From NCBI RefSeq assembly GCF_000160835.1, contig NZ_GG700733.1:756333-820332 (forward strand): a DNA stretch of 64,000 bases, in the 5' to 3' direction. The notes beneath the pieces are model-generated. The model was not told where the DNA came from, searched no databases, and saw nothing but the letters and a program-made list of their open reading frames with translations. Of this stretch, positions 17,298 through 27,900 are shown one piece after another. This DNA is from Limosilactobacillus antri DSM 16041 (GTDB lineage: Bacteria > Bacillota > Bacilli > Lactobacillales > Lactobacillaceae). The position numbers were made by a program, and so were the translations under genes. The number at the start of each line of letters is the position of its first letter. Position 1 is the first letter of the stretch.

Positions 17298-18023
17298 ATG
17301 AAAGTACTTGCCATTGATACCTCAAACCACCCGATGAGCGTGGCCCTAGTTGAGGATGACCAGCTGCTGGCCACCACAACGTTAAACATGGTCCGCAACC
17401 ATAGCATTTACTTGATGCCAACGATTGATCAGCTGGTTCAGCTGGTTCAGTGGACCCCCGCAGACATTGACCGGGTCGTTGTCGCCCAAGGTCCTGGCTC
17501 GTATACAGGTATCCGGATTGCCGCCACGACGGCCAAGACCCTGGCGGATACGCTGAAGATTGACCTAGTGGGCGTTTCCAGTTTGGAAGTAGTTGCCCGG
17601 AACGTTTTACCAGGCAGCGAGCAGGTCATTGTCCCCTTCTTTGACGCGCGGCGGGGCAACGTCTTTGCGGGTGCCTACCAGTGGCAGGAGGGGCAGCTGG
17701 TCAGTTTGATTGCCGACCAGCACTTGGCAATGACGACCCTGCTCGACCAGCTGGCACGGGTGGACCGTCCGGTGATCCTGCTCGGCCACATGACCAAGCG
17801 GCTTAACGACCAGGTTAACGCCCTACCGGCAAACGTGACCTTAGCTCCCCGGGCTTACGGGATTCCGTCAACTTACCAGCTGGCCCTCGCGGGTGAAAGC
17901 CGCCCGGCGGCCCAGGCAATCGATCCCTTTGTACCGCACTACCTCCGGATTACCGAGGCGGAGGCCAACTGGCAGAAACTACATCCAGGAGAAAATAAGC
18001 AGAATTATGTTCGAGAAGTTTAA
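17298..18023 (+). CDS. tsaB: tRNA threonylcarbamoyladenosine biosynthesis protein TsaB
   Basis: TsaB (241 residues) is the ASKHA-fold partner of TsaD in making t6A37 of ANN-decoding tRNAs. The N-terminus MKVLAIDTSNHPMSVAL and the segment VAQGPGSYTGIRI are diagnostic. The open frame extends 35 codons upstream, but 17298 has GAAAGGATG upstream and gives the family start. It overlaps the start of rimI. Confidence 0.95.
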   Translation: MKVLAIDTSNHPMSVALVEDDQLLATTTLNMVRNHSIYLMPTIDQLVQLVQWTPADIDRVVVAQGPGSYTGIRIAATTAKTLADTLKIDLVGVSSLEVVARNVLPGSEQVIVPFFDARRGNVFAGAYQWQEGQLVSLIADQHLAMTTLLDQLARVDRPVILLGHMTKRLNDQVNALPANVTLAPRAYGIPSTYQLALAGESRPAAQAIDPFVPHYLRITEAEANWQKLHPGENKQNYVREV

Positions 18024-18570
18024 ATCGTGGTACCACTGCACCATTAACGCGCGGCGCCAACCGATTTTGGACTTTAGCCGGCGGCTGATTGTGGTTCAGG
18101 GCCGGCACTTTACCGTCCGGCAGGCGGCTGAACGGGACGTCCAAAGGATGGTTGAGATTGAAAAACAAATTTACGGGACGGCGCCGTGGAGCTACGCCGC
18201 CTTTCAGCTAGAATTGCAACGTCCCCACGACCGTCTCTACCTCGTGATTGCCACTGACGCAGAGACGGTTGGTTTTATCGGGATGGCGGTTGACTGGTAC
18301 CACTTGGACCTCCACATTACCAAGCTGGGAATCACCCCGGGCTGGCAGCGCCGGGGTCTGGGGACGTACTTAATCAAGACCGCCCTTGCCTATGCCCGTC
18401 ACTTGCAGCTGCGGTCGCTGAGCCTGGAAGTCCGGGTTCACAACCTGGTGGCGCGGCACCTGTATGAGCAGTTTGGCTTTCGCGAACAGCACATCAAACA
18501 CCGGTACTACCTGGATAACCATGAGGACGCAATTGATATGCAGGTCGACCTATTGAGTAGAGGAGAATAA
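18007..18570 (+). CDS. rimI: Ribosomal-protein-alanine N-acetyltransferase-like GNAT protein
   Basis: A 187-residue GNAT acetyltransferase with the acetyl-CoA loop in ITPGWQRRGLGTYLI and the C-terminal LYEQFGF segment. It carries roughly 40 extra N-terminal residues compared with short RimI proteins. The ATG at 18007 is 14 nt from an AGGAG, a long spacing. It overlaps tsaB by 17 bp and precedes tsaD by 6 bp. The tsaB-rimI-tsaD order is conserved in Firmicutes. The true substrate (S18 or other protein N-termini) cannot be told from sequence. Confidence 0.9.
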   Translation: MFEKFKSWYHCTINARRQPILDFSRRLIVVQGRHFTVRQAAERDVQRMVEIEKQIYGTAPWSYAAFQLELQRPHDRLYLVIATDAETVGFIGMAVDWYHLDLHITKLGITPGWQRRGLGTYLIKTALAYARHLQLRSLSLEVRVHNLVARHLYEQFGFREQHIKHRYYLDNHEDAIDMQVDLLSRGE

Positions 18571-18576
18571 GAACAC

Positions 18577-19608
18577 ATGGCAGAACGAAAATTAATTCTT
18601 GCCTTTGAGACAAGTTGTGACGAAACGAGTGTGGCGGTAGTCGAGGACGGAACGAAGATCCTCTCCAACATTGTGGCCACCCAGATTGACAGCCACCAGC
18701 GCTTCGGCGGGGTGGTCCCGGAAGTGGCAAGCCGGCACCACATTGAGTGGATTACCCGCTGCATTGACCAGGCGTTAGCCGAAGCGGGGGTTGATTACTC
18801 GGATTTAATGGCGGTGGCGGTTACCTACGGCCCGGGGTTAGTTGGCTCGCTGCTGGTTGGTGTCACCGCAGCTAAGGTGGTCGCCTGGGCCCACCAATTG
18901 CCCCTGGTTCCGGTCAACCACATGGCCGGGCACCTGTATGCTGCCCGGTTCGTCGGCGAGTTTAAGTACCCGCAAATGGCCCTGCTGGTTTCTGGCGGAC
19001 ACACTGAATTGGTGTACATGCCACGGGAACACGAATATGAAATCATTGGCGAAACCCGGGACGATGCGGCGGGGGAAGCCTATGACAAAATCGGCCGGGT
19101 CCTAGGCGTGAACTACCCGGCAGGAAAGACGATCGATGAATGGGCGGCGCAGGGGCAGGATACCTTCCACTTCCCGCGGGCAATGGAAAAGGAGGATAAC
19201 CTGGACTTCTCCTTTAGCGGGCTCAAGAGTGCCTTTATCAACACCGTTCATAATGCCGACCAGCGGGGGGAAGAACTCAATAAATTTGACCTGGCGGCAA
19301 GCTTCCAACAGAGCGTGGTCGACGTGCTAGCGGAAAAAACGCTGCGGGCCCTCGACCAGTACCCAGTTAAGCAGCTGATTCTGGCCGGTGGGGTTGCGGC
19401 TAACCATGGCCTGCGGACCCGGCTGGACCGTGAGATGGCAAAGCACTACCCTGATGTGTTGATGTTGCAGGCGCCGCTGAAACTGTGCGGTGATAACGCG
19501 GCGATGATTGGTGCCGCAGCGGCAGTTAATTACCAGCATGGTGACCGGGCCGCCCTAGACCTGAACGCGGTTCCGGGATTAATGTTTGACCGCATGAAAT
19601 CAATGTAA
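18577..19608 (+). CDS. tsaD: tRNA N6-adenosine threonylcarbamoyltransferase
   Basis: TsaD (343 residues) transfers threonylcarbamoyl to A37 of tRNA. The metal-binding H115-x3-H119 sits in [12 protein letters not shown], with the nucleotide motifs [12 protein letters not shown] at the N-terminus and [11 protein letters not shown] near the C-terminus. The ATG has AGAGGAGAA upstream. It is the last gene of the tsaB operon, followed by a bidirectional terminator shared with proC. Confidence 0.97.
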   Translation: MAERKLILAFETSCDETSVAVVEDGTKILSNIVATQIDSHQRFGGVVPEVASRHHIEWITRCIDQALAEAGVDYSDLMAVAVTYGPGLVGSLLVGVTAAKVVAWAHQLPLVPVNHMAGHLYAARFVGEFKYPQMALLVSGGHTELVYMPREHEYEIIGETRDDAAGEAYDKIGRVLGVNYPAGKTIDEWAAQGQDTFHFPRAMEKEDNLDFSFSGLKSAFINTVHNADQRGEELNKFDLAASFQQSVVDVLAEKTLRALDQYPVKQLILAGGVAANHGLRTRLDREMAKHYPDVLMLQAPLKLCGDNAAMIGAAAAVNYQHGDRAALDLNAVPGLMFDRMKSM

Positions 19609-19614
19609 AATAAA

Positions 19615-19655
19615 GCGGGCACCAGCATTCGATTTTACCGAATGCTAGTGCCCGC
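19615..19655. terminator. Bidirectional terminator between tsaD and proC
   Basis: GCGGGCACCAGCATTCG pairs with CGAATGCTAGTGCCCGC (one mismatch) around a 7-nt loop, between convergent genes. Confidence 0.85.
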
Positions 19656-19682
19656 CTGTGCTTTTGCAGGGAGAACTAGTAA

Positions 19683-20450
19683 TTACCCGTTGGCCTTGTT
19701 TACCGCGTCGATGACTGCATAGCGGAAACCGGCTTTTTCCAGGGCTTCGACGCCGCGGATGGTGGTGCCGCCGGGGGAGGTCACCTGGTCACGGAGCTGT
19801 GCCGGGGTCAACCCGGTCCGCAGGGCGAGCTGGCCGCTGCCGGTAACCATACTTGCAGCAAGCTGGTAGGCAGTTGACCGGTCCAAACCGTATTTAACGC
19901 CGGCGTCGCTGAGGGCGTCCATAAAGACGTCGACGAATGCTGGTCCGCAGCCGCCAATCACCCCGACGATATCAAGCTGGCTTTCGGGAACCCGGATGAC
20001 CTCCCCGAGAGGGTTGAGGACCTGGCTGATTTTATCGAATGCCGGCGCCATGACGTTAGGGCCTAAGGAAAGTCCAATGGTCCCCGCGTTGACGGCCACC
20101 GGAATGTTGGGAATGATTGCCGCGAGCGGGTTGGCAGGGAAAATGGCGGCAATTTCCGCGAGGTGGACGCCAGCGGCTGCGGAAATAATCACCGTATGAG
20201 CGGGTAGACCTGCCAGTTGCTTTAGGACGGTCAGGGTAACCTTGGCGGGCGTGGTCACAATCACGACGGCCGGCTTTTTGCTGACGACTTCTTCGCAGCT
20301 GTTAACCAGGTGGAAACCCTCTTCCTGGGCAAATTTGCTGACCCGCGGGTTCACCGGGTTCATCCCGATAACGTGATTTTCCGCCTGGCTTAATAGTCCC
20401 TTGATAATTGCTGAGCCCATGTGGCCCACGCCAACGACTGCGATTTTCAT
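19683..20450 (-). CDS. proC: Pyrroline-5-carboxylate reductase
   Basis: ProC (255 residues) reduces pyrroline-5-carboxylate to proline with NAD(P)H. The Rossmann motif is GVGHMGSA near the N-terminus. The C-terminal dimerisation domain holds DQVTSPGGTTIRGVEALEK. The start has GAGGAGG upstream. It is a single minus-strand gene. proB/proA are not in the window, so the substrate may come from elsewhere, such as ornithine. Confidence 0.95.
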   Translation of the reverse strand: MKIAVVGVGHMGSAIIKGLLSQAENHVIGMNPVNPRVSKFAQEEGFHLVNSCEEVVSKKPAVVIVTTPAKVTLTVLKQLAGLPAHTVIISAAAGVHLAEIAAIFPANPLAAIIPNIPVAVNAGTIGLSLGPNVMAPAFDKISQVLNPLGEVIRVPESQLDIVGVIGGCGPAFVDVFMDALSDAGVKYGLDRSTAYQLAASMVTGSGQLALRTGLTPAQLRDQVTSPGGTTIRGVEALEKAGFRYAVIDAVNKANG

Positions 20451-20524
20451 TAAGGTATCCTCCTCTGAGTTGATAGTTCTATTTTACAATAGAAGTTGAA
20501 TTAAAAACTAATTATGAGAAATGA

Positions 20525-20553
20525 TTGACATTTGATGAGATGGAGATTAAAAT
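20525..20553 (+). promoter_or_regulatory. Promoter of the T-box operon
   Basis: A perfect TTGACA (20525-20530) and TAAAAT (20548-20553) with 17-bp spacing; transcription would begin near 20560. Confidence 0.8.
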
Positions 20554-20559
20554 ACGCTT

Positions 20560-20816
20560 AAGAAAATTATAAAAACGACGGATGAGTACGTTTCTGTTAG
20601 GTATGCAGAGAGCCTTTGTTTTGCTGAAAGAAGGTTGCTGACGAAACGAAAGATGGTCTGCCAATCGTTTGCACCGACGAGCCGTTTGGGCAAGTCGGTA
20701 CCGGGTGAGTTCCGCTAGCGACTCCAAGTTTAAACTTAGCAAGGCTGGTGCTGCGAGGCGCTGGTAAATTAAGGTGGTAACACGGGAGCCCTCGTCCTTT
20801 TGGATGAGGGCTTTTT
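20560..20816 (+). promoter_or_regulatory. T-box leader, probable methionine (AUG) specifier
   Basis: The leader has the T-box bulge AAGGTGGTAACACGG (20771-20785), followed by a terminator AGCCCTCGTCC / GGATGAGGGCT with TTTTT (20786-20816). Stem I features are the AGTA turn (20585-20588), the conserved AGAGAGCC (about 20607), and the GCTGAAAG distal region. The helix CGTTTC/GAAACG closes a specifier loop containing AAAGATGG. The ATG at 20653-20655 followed by a purine fits a Met specifier. TGGT in the bulge suits a tRNA with discriminator A. Uncharged tRNA-Met would permit read-through into the two downstream genes. Confidence 0.85.
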
Positions 20817-20838
20817 GAATTTAATGGGGTGGTAAGAA

Positions 20839-21624
20839 ATGAAGATTAAAGTAGCGCTGGGACAGTTTAACATTCAATTTGCCCAACCGGCGGCCAATCG
20901 GGCCCGGGTCCGGGAACTGGTGGCAACGGCCGCGGCGGGGAATGCCGACGTGGTTGTGCTGCCGGAAATGTGGAATACCGGCTACGCCCTTGACGCGTTG
21001 CCGCAGCTGGCGGACGAAGATGGCCGGACAACTTTGGCCCTGCTTCAGGAGTTGGCCCGGCAGTACCATATCGGAATCGTGGGCGGCTCGGTCGCGGTCA
21101 AGACTGGTGACCACTTTGTTAACCGCACCCTCGTGGTGGACCCCTTAGGCAACCTGCTGGGGCAATACGATAAGGTCCACCTCTTTGGACTGATGGCTGA
21201 GGACCGGTACCTAGTGGCCGGGGACCAGGAAAATTACTTCCGCCTTGCCGGGGTTCCCAGCGCCAGTTTTATTTGTTACGACCTGCGTTTTCCCGAATGG
21301 ATCCGGACCGTCGCACGTCACGGGGCCGACGTTTTATACTTCCCGGCGGAATGGCCCGCTGTTCGAATCCCGCAGTGGAAGCTGCTGCTGCAGGTCCGGG
21401 CGGTCGAAAACCAGTGCTTTGTAGTTGCCGTTAACCGGGTTGGTGACGATCCGGACAACCACTTTAATGGTCACTCGCTGGCAATCGATCCGCTGGGCCG
21501 GGTGCTTGTCGATGCCGGAGAACACGATGGGGTCACCTTTGCTGAGCTTGATCTTGCCCAATTAGCAACGGTGCGGGGACCGATCCCCGTTTTTGCTGAC
21601 CGCCGTCCAGAACTATATCGCTAG
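20839..21624 (+). CDS. Carbon-nitrogen hydrolase, omega-amidase-like (MtnU/Nit2 type)
   Basis: A 261-residue nitrilase-superfamily amidase with the catalytic triad E43 (LPEMWNTGY), K112 (QYDKVHLFG) and C146 (ICYDLRFPE). Omega-amidases of this type clear 2-oxoglutaramate made when glutamine is the amino donor. The partner aminotransferase lies 18 bp downstream. Under a Met T-box, this pair fits the last, transamination step of methionine salvage (KMTB to methionine). Other salvage genes are not in the window. GGGGTGG precedes the ATG. Confidence 0.85.
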   Translation: MKIKVALGQFNIQFAQPAANRARVRELVATAAAGNADVVVLPEMWNTGYALDALPQLADEDGRTTLALLQELARQYHIGIVGGSVAVKTGDHFVNRTLVVDPLGNLLGQYDKVHLFGLMAEDRYLVAGDQENYFRLAGVPSASFICYDLRFPEWIRTVARHGADVLYFPAEWPAVRIPQWKLLLQVRAVENQCFVVAVNRVGDDPDNHFNGHSLAIDPLGRVLVDAGEHDGVTFAELDLAQLATVRGPIPVFADRRPELYR

Positions 21625-21642
21625 GAGAAAAGGGGAATAATC

Positions 21643-22821
21643 ATGGAATTTCAACAGTCACACTTACTGGATACGCTACCGAAGCAGTTTTTTGCCAACC
21701 TGGTCGCTAAGGTTGGCAAGCAGGTTGCCGCGGGGGTTGACGTTATTAACTTAGGGCAGGGGAACCCTGACAAGCCAACACCCGACTACATCGTTCAGGC
21801 AACCCAAAAGTGGGTCGCTGACCCGCAGACCCATAAGTATTCACCGTTCCAGGGCTTGTCAGAATTTAAGCAGGCGGCGGCCGACTTTTACCAGGAAAAG
21901 TACGGGACCAGCTTGGACCCGGCGCAGGAAGTTGCCATCCTTGGCGGTTCCAAGATTGGCCTGGTTGAACTGCCCTGGGCGTTGATGAATCCGGGTGACA
22001 CCTACCTGTTACCGGATCCCGGCTACCCGGACTACTTTTCCGGAGCAGCGCTGGGCGGCGTGCAATTTGAAACGGTCCCCCTGCTGGCGGAAAATAACTT
22101 TCTGCCGGACCTGCAGTCGATTCCGGAAGAGGTTGCTCGGCGGGCCAAGTTCTTCTACCTTAACTACCCGAATAACCCGACTGGTGCGGTTGCCACGAAG
22201 GAATTCTACGAAGAACTGGTGGCCTGGGCCAAGAAGTACCATGTTGGGATCATCAGCGACTTTGCCTATGGCGCGCTGGGCTTTGATGGCCAGGCTCCGT
22301 TGAGCTTCATGCAGACCCCCGGAGCTAAGGAAGTCGGCGTGGAATTCTATACCTACTCCAAGACCTTTAACATGGCGGGCTGGCGAATTGCCTTTGCGGT
22401 GGGTAATCGCGACATTATTAGCGCGCTGAATTTAATCCAGGACCACCTGTTTGTCAGCCTGTTTCCGGCACTGCAAAAGGCGGCGATCGACGCATTGCGG
22501 GATCCGCGGCGGGACGCGGCGATTGCCGAGATCGTCCACCGCTATGAGGAACGCCGGAACGCCTTTGTCGACGCGGCAGAAAAGATCGGCTGGCACGCCT
22601 TTGTTCCGGCCGGAACCTTCTACGCCTGGATGCCCGTGCCCGCTGGTTATAGCAGCGAAGGCTTTGCTGACCTGCTGTTGGAAAAGGCTGGGGTGGCGGT
22701 TGCACCCGGCAACGGCTTTGGCAGCCACGGTGAAGGCTATGTCCGCATCGGGCTCTTGATTTCACCAGACCGGCTGGAAGAGGCCGTGGCGCGGATTGGT
22801 AAGCTACACTTGTTTAAATAA
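21643..22821 (+). CDS. PLP-dependent class I/II aminotransferase (MtnE-like)
   Basis: A 392-residue fold-type I aminotransferase. The PLP lysine is K240 in TYSKTFNMAGWRIAF; the NYPNNPTGAVA motif at about 173-183 and the N-terminal INLGQGNPDKPTP are typical. The family includes YkrV/MtnE, which aminates 2-oxo-4-methylthiobutyrate to methionine. The T-box and the neighbouring omega-amidase argue for this role with glutamine as donor. A general aromatic or branched-chain aminotransferase remains possible. A terminator follows. Confidence 0.85.
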   Translation: MEFQQSHLLDTLPKQFFANLVAKVGKQVAAGVDVINLGQGNPDKPTPDYIVQATQKWVADPQTHKYSPFQGLSEFKQAAADFYQEKYGTSLDPAQEVAILGGSKIGLVELPWALMNPGDTYLLPDPGYPDYFSGAALGGVQFETVPLLAENNFLPDLQSIPEEVARRAKFFYLNYPNNPTGAVATKEFYEELVAWAKKYHVGIISDFAYGALGFDGQAPLSFMQTPGAKEVGVEFYTYSKTFNMAGWRIAFAVGNRDIISALNLIQDHLFVSLFPALQKAAIDALRDPRRDAAIAEIVHRYEERRNAFVDAAEKIGWHAFVPAGTFYAWMPVPAGYSSEGFADLLLEKAGVAVAPGNGFGSHGEGYVRIGLLISPDRLEEAVARIGKLHLFK

Positions 22822-22825
22822 TATA

Positions 22826-22863
22826 GAAGCGGCTGGAGAAGGATGTGTTCCCCTAGCCGCTTC
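22826..22863. terminator. Bidirectional terminator
   Basis: GAAGCGGCT / AGCCGCTTC arms with T-rich flank, between the convergent aminotransferase and ABC-F genes. Confidence 0.8.
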
Positions 22864-22864
22864 A

Positions 22865-24802
22865 TTAATTTTTCTGGTCAAAATTTTCTAACTCTTCGGC
22901 GGCCGCCGTCCACGCCAGTTCGACTTCGTCAGACTGGGCTTTGAGCTGGTCGAGCTCTTTCTGCAGGTCGGTCAGCCTGCCGATGTCCGTTGCCACCTCC
23001 GGCTTGCTCATTTCCGCTTCAATTGTGCTTTGCTGCTCTTCCAGCTGGGCCAGCTGGTCTTCCAAGTCATCAACCTTGCGTTGCAGTTTGCGCCGGGCCC
23101 GCTGCTGGTCCTTGCTTTGCTGGTAGGATTGTTTCCCCTGTGAAGGCGAATGGACGGACTGGCCCGCGCTGGCCTGTGCTGGCGCCGGTGCGGTCTTGGC
23201 CACCGCGGTCAGGTAGTCGTCATAGTCACCCTCGTAGTGTTGAATGCCGGTCTTGCGCATATCTAGGATGTCGGTCGCCACCTGGTTGATAAAGTAGCGG
23301 TCGTGGGAAACGAACAGTACCGTACCTGGAAACTCGTTGATGGCACTTTCGAGGACTTCACGACTGTCAATGTCCAGGTGGTTGGTCGGTTCGTCCAGGA
23401 TCAGGAAGTTGATCGGCTGAAACGAAAGCTTGGTTAGCTCTAAACGGGCTTTTTCACCCCCCGACAATTCGTGAACAACCTTGTAGACGTCATCACCGAC
23501 AAAGAGGAAGCTGCCCAGGAGGGAGCGGATATCCTTTTCCGGCACTTCGGGATGGTCATCCCAGACTTCCTCCAGCACCGTCTTGTCGGGGTGGAGCTGC
23601 TGCTGTTCCTGGTCGTAGTAGCCGATGTCCAAATTGGCACCGAACTTAACCGTCCCGCTGACCGCCGGAATTTTGTGGAGGATGGTCTTTAAGAGGGTCG
23701 ACTTGCCGATCCCGTTCGGACCGATAATGCCAACCCGATGGGGCTTGCGAACCGCAAAGGAGAGGGGACCGGCGAGGACCTGGTCGTCATAGCCGACCTT
23801 GAGCTGGTCAACGTCCAACACCTCGTTGCCGCTTGCTTTCTCGCTATGGAATTGAAAGTGGATCGACTGGTCATCGGTTGCCGGCCGGTCCAGCTTATCC
23901 ATCTTTTCCAATTGCTTGCGCCGGGCCTGGGCACGCTTGGTGGTCGATGCCCGGACGATGTTGCGGTTCACAAAGTCCTCCAGCTTGGCAATCTTTTTTT
24001 GCTGCTGGTCATAGTGCTTCCACTCGGCCTTCAGCCATTCCTGCTTGTGCTGGACAAACTGGGTGTAGTTGCCGGTGTAGTGTCGCAGGGTGCGATTGTC
24101 CAAATCGTAAACATCCTTGACGACGTGGTCCAGGAAGTAGCGGTCGTGGGAAACGACCAACAGGGCCCCCTGGTAGCTCTTCAGATAGTCCTCCAGCCAG
24201 GCGAGGACGTTCATGTCCAGGTGGTTGGTCGGTTCATCCAGGATCAGCAGGTTGGGTGCCTGCAGCAGGATTTTGGCTAAGGCCAGCTTAGTCTTTTGAC
24301 CACCAGAGAGGGCGTTCACCGGGGTGTCGTAATATTGTTCACCGAAGCCAAATCCGGTCAGAATTCCCCGCATCCGGGATTCGTACTCAAAACCGCCCCG
24401 TTTTTTAAAATCACTCTGCAGACGGTCGTACTGTTCCATTACCCGCATGTATTGGTCGCTGCTTGCGTCGAGGGTTGCCAACTGGGCTTCCAAGTCGTGG
24501 ATGTCCTGCTCTTCTTGATGCAGGTCGGCAAAGACCGTATCGAGTTCTGCCCAGATGGTGTTTTGACTATCTAAACCTTGATCCTGGGCCAGGTAGCCAA
24601 TCGAAAGCTCCTTCGTCCTGCTGATGCTTCCTTCATCCGGACTAGTAATTCCCGCAATCATTTTCAGCAGGGTGGTCTTGCCAGCTCCGTTGCGGCCAAC
24701 CAGCGCCGTTCGGCCGTGCTCCTGGATTTGCAGGTTGATATCATGGAAGAGGACGTCGGCCCCAAAGCGGCGCTCGACGTTATTTGTTTGCAAAAGAATC
24801 AT
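22865..24802 (-). CDS. ABC-F family ATPase (YdiF/Uup-like)
   Basis: A 645-residue soluble protein with two ABC domains and no membrane segments. Walker A motifs are GRNGAGKTT (about 36-44) and GPNGIGKST. Signatures LSGGQKTKLALAK and LSGGEKARLELTK and two LILDEPTNHLD Walker B motifs are present. A charged inter-domain linker and a C-terminal coiled coil (last 90 residues, rich in Gln, Glu, Leu) resemble ABC-F proteins that act on the ribosome. It could be a housekeeping translation factor. Antibiotic protection cannot be inferred. GCGAGG precedes the ATG. Confidence 0.93.
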   Translation of the reverse strand: MILLQTNNVERRFGADVLFHDINLQIQEHGRTALVGRNGAGKTTLLKMIAGITSPDEGSISRTKELSIGYLAQDQGLDSQNTIWAELDTVFADLHQEEQDIHDLEAQLATLDASSDQYMRVMEQYDRLQSDFKKRGGFEYESRMRGILTGFGFGEQYYDTPVNALSGGQKTKLALAKILLQAPNLLILDEPTNHLDMNVLAWLEDYLKSYQGALLVVSHDRYFLDHVVKDVYDLDNRTLRHYTGNYTQFVQHKQEWLKAEWKHYDQQQKKIAKLEDFVNRNIVRASTTKRAQARRKQLEKMDKLDRPATDDQSIHFQFHSEKASGNEVLDVDQLKVGYDDQVLAGPLSFAVRKPHRVGIIGPNGIGKSTLLKTILHKIPAVSGTVKFGANLDIGYYDQEQQQLHPDKTVLEEVWDDHPEVPEKDIRSLLGSFLFVGDDVYKVVHELSGGEKARLELTKLSFQPINFLILDEPTNHLDIDSREVLESAINEFPGTVLFVSHDRYFINQVATDILDMRKTGIQHYEGDYDDYLTAVAKTAPAPAQASAGQSVHSPSQGKQSYQQSKDQQRARRKLQRKVDDLEDQLAQLEEQQSTIEAEMSKPEVATDIGRLTDLQKELDQLKAQSDEVELAWTAAAEELENFDQKN

Positions 24803-24885
24803 TTTGAAACCTCGCTCATATCATTATGGTAACAACCATTATTTTAGCAGATTTCCGATTATTTTATTAAAAAAGTGGAATTATT

Positions 24886-24925
24886 TTGTATACGGCTTCA
24901 CAAAACGGCGGTTAATTGCTAGAAT
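24886..24925 (+). promoter_or_regulatory. rex promoter with overlapping Rex-like operator
   Basis: TTGTATACGGCTTCACAA (24886-24903) fits the 18-bp Rex palindrome TTGTGA-N6-TCACAA with mismatches mainly in the left half. It overlaps a -35 TTCACA (24897-24902), followed after 17 bp by an extended -10 TG-C-TAGAAT (24917-24925). A further TTCACAA half-site lies at about 24940. NADH-sensitive autoregulation is inferred. Confidence 0.65.
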
Positions 24926-25027
24926 GATTAGGAGCTAAATTTCACAAGAGCGGCGTGGCCTACCAACTAGCAAGTTCTATCCCAATCACTTTACTGGGAC
25001 ACGTTGCACAAGAATAGGGGGATAAAT

Positions 25028-25672
25028 ATGACGACCAAAAAAATACCACGGGCTACGGCGCGCCGGTTACCAATTTATTATCGTTATCTGACAATTTTGT
25101 TGAACGCGAAAAAGGAGCGGGTATCTTCAACTGAACTTTCAGAGGCAGTGCAGGTTGATTCAGCAACCATTCGCCGGGACTTTTCCTACTTTGGTGAATT
25201 AGGGAAGCGGGGTTACGGTTACGACGTGGCCAGCCTGTTAAAGTTCTTTAAGGGAATCCTGCACCAGGATTCGCTGGTCAGCGTGGCCCTGGTGGGGGTC
25301 GGCAGCTTGGGAAGTGCCCTGCTGAACTTCAACTTTCACCAGGATACGAACCTGCGGATTAGCGCGGCCTTTGACACCAAGCCGGAGCTGGCGAATAAGA
25401 TTAAGAGCGGGATCCCGGTCTACCCCGCGAAGGATATTAAGCAGCAGCTCCAGGAGCAGCAGATCGATATTGTGATTCTGACCGTTCCCGGCGAGCACGC
25501 CCAGGAGGTGGCGGACCAGCTGGTGGACGCCGGTGTCCGAGGGATTTTGAACTTCTCACCGGTGCGGCTATCTGTGCCGAAGGAGGTTCAGGTGCAAAAT
25601 ATTGACCTGACCAACGAACTGCAAACCCTTATTTACTTCATTAAAAATTACTCTGACGGCAATAAAAAATAG
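25028..25672 (+). CDS. rex: Redox-sensing transcriptional repressor Rex
   Basis: Rex (214 residues) represses fermentation genes when NADH is low. It has an N-terminal winged helix ([19 protein letters not shown], then [20 protein letters not shown]) and a Rossmann domain with [10 protein letters not shown]. The C-terminal domain-swap helix ends the protein. The start at 25028 has AGGGGGA upstream. It is monocistronic between an ABC-F gene and groES, as in other lactobacilli. Confidence 0.97.
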   Translation: MTTKKIPRATARRLPIYYRYLTILLNAKKERVSSTELSEAVQVDSATIRRDFSYFGELGKRGYGYDVASLLKFFKGILHQDSLVSVALVGVGSLGSALLNFNFHQDTNLRISAAFDTKPELANKIKSGIPVYPAKDIKQQLQEQQIDIVILTVPGEHAQEVADQLVDAGVRGILNFSPVRLSVPKEVQVQNIDLTNELQTLIYFIKNYSDGNKK

Positions 25673-25679
25673 TTATTAT

Positions 25680-25718
25680 TCCCACACGCTTCTTTCTTGA
25701 GGTCGGTGGGATTTTTTT
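25680..25718 (+). terminator. Terminator after rex
   Basis: TCCCAC ... GTGGGA stem followed by TTTTTTT. Confidence 0.8.
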
Positions 25719-25756
25719 ATTGCCGCTAATTAGTCAAAATTAGTCAAACATATCAG

Positions 25757-25786
25757 TTGCTTTTTGAGTGAAGAGTGGTGTATAGT
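25757..25786 (+). promoter_or_regulatory. groESL promoter
   Basis: TTGCTT (25757-25762) and TATAGT (25781-25786), 18-bp spacing, immediately upstream of CIRCE. Confidence 0.75.
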
Positions 25787-25797
25787 AAGAATTGCGG

Positions 25798-25824
25798 TTA
25801 GCACTTAACAAGGAAGAGTGCTAA
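25798..25824 (+). promoter_or_regulatory. CIRCE element (HrcA operator)
   Basis: TTAGCACTT-N9-GAGTGCTAA differs from the consensus TTAGCACTC-N9-GAGTGCTAA at one base. It lies just after the predicted transcription start of groESL, so HrcA repression relieved by heat is expected. Confidence 0.95.
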
Positions 25825-25861
25825 AAGCAAATTTATTTATTAACAAGATGGAGGGATTGAC

Positions 25862-26146
25862 GTGTTAAAACCATTAGGAGATCGCGTTGTTCTACAAGCT
25901 GAAACTGAAGAAGAAAAGACGGTTGGTGGGATTGTCCTTGCTTCCAACGTAAAGGAAAAGCCGACTACTGGTAAGGTAATTGCCGTTGGTGAGGGACGGA
26001 CCCTTGAGAACGGTCAAAAGCTTGCTCCAGCTGTTAAAGAGGGCGACCGGGTACTGTTTGACAAGTACGCCGGCAATGAAGTTGAATACAACGGCGAAAA
26101 GTACCTGGTTGTTCACGAAAAGGACTTAGTTGCCGTAATCGACTAG
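25862..26146 (+). CDS. groES: Co-chaperonin GroES
   Basis: A 94-residue heptameric lid for GroEL. The sequence [10 protein letters not shown], the mobile loop [11 protein letters not shown] and the C-terminal [11 protein letters not shown] are canonical. Translation starts at GTG, with ATGGAGGG 7 nt upstream. It is followed after 60 bp by groEL in the same CIRCE-controlled transcript. Confidence 0.98.
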   Translation: MLKPLGDRVVLQAETEEEKTVGGIVLASNVKEKPTTGKVIAVGEGRTLENGQKLAPAVKEGDRVLFDKYAGNEVEYNGEKYLVVHEKDLVAVID

Positions 26147-26194
26147 GATTATTAAAAATAGAACATAACACTTTAAAACGAATTTCTTATTTGA

Positions 26195-27835
<1,641 letters not shown>

Positions 27836-27858
27836 TTTGAAGTTAAATTAAAGATAAA

Positions 27859-27888
27859 GGGCGGTTGCTGCGGCAAGCGCCTTTTTTG
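27859..27888 (+). terminator. Terminator of groESL
   Basis: GGCGGTTGC / GCAAGCGCC stem with a 4-nt loop and TTTTTT. Confidence 0.9.
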
Positions 27889-27900
27889 TTTAGGGAGAAT

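Noticed and set aside
20512..20742. 76-codon minus-strand frame in the proC-nitrilase gap
   Set aside because: It overlaps the T-box leader, whose structured RNA explains the sequence; no family resemblance.
23738..24280. 180-codon plus-strand frame opposite the ABC-F gene
   Set aside because: Mirror frame of conserved ABC motifs; the hydrophobic content comes from the complement of Lys/Glu/Asp codons.
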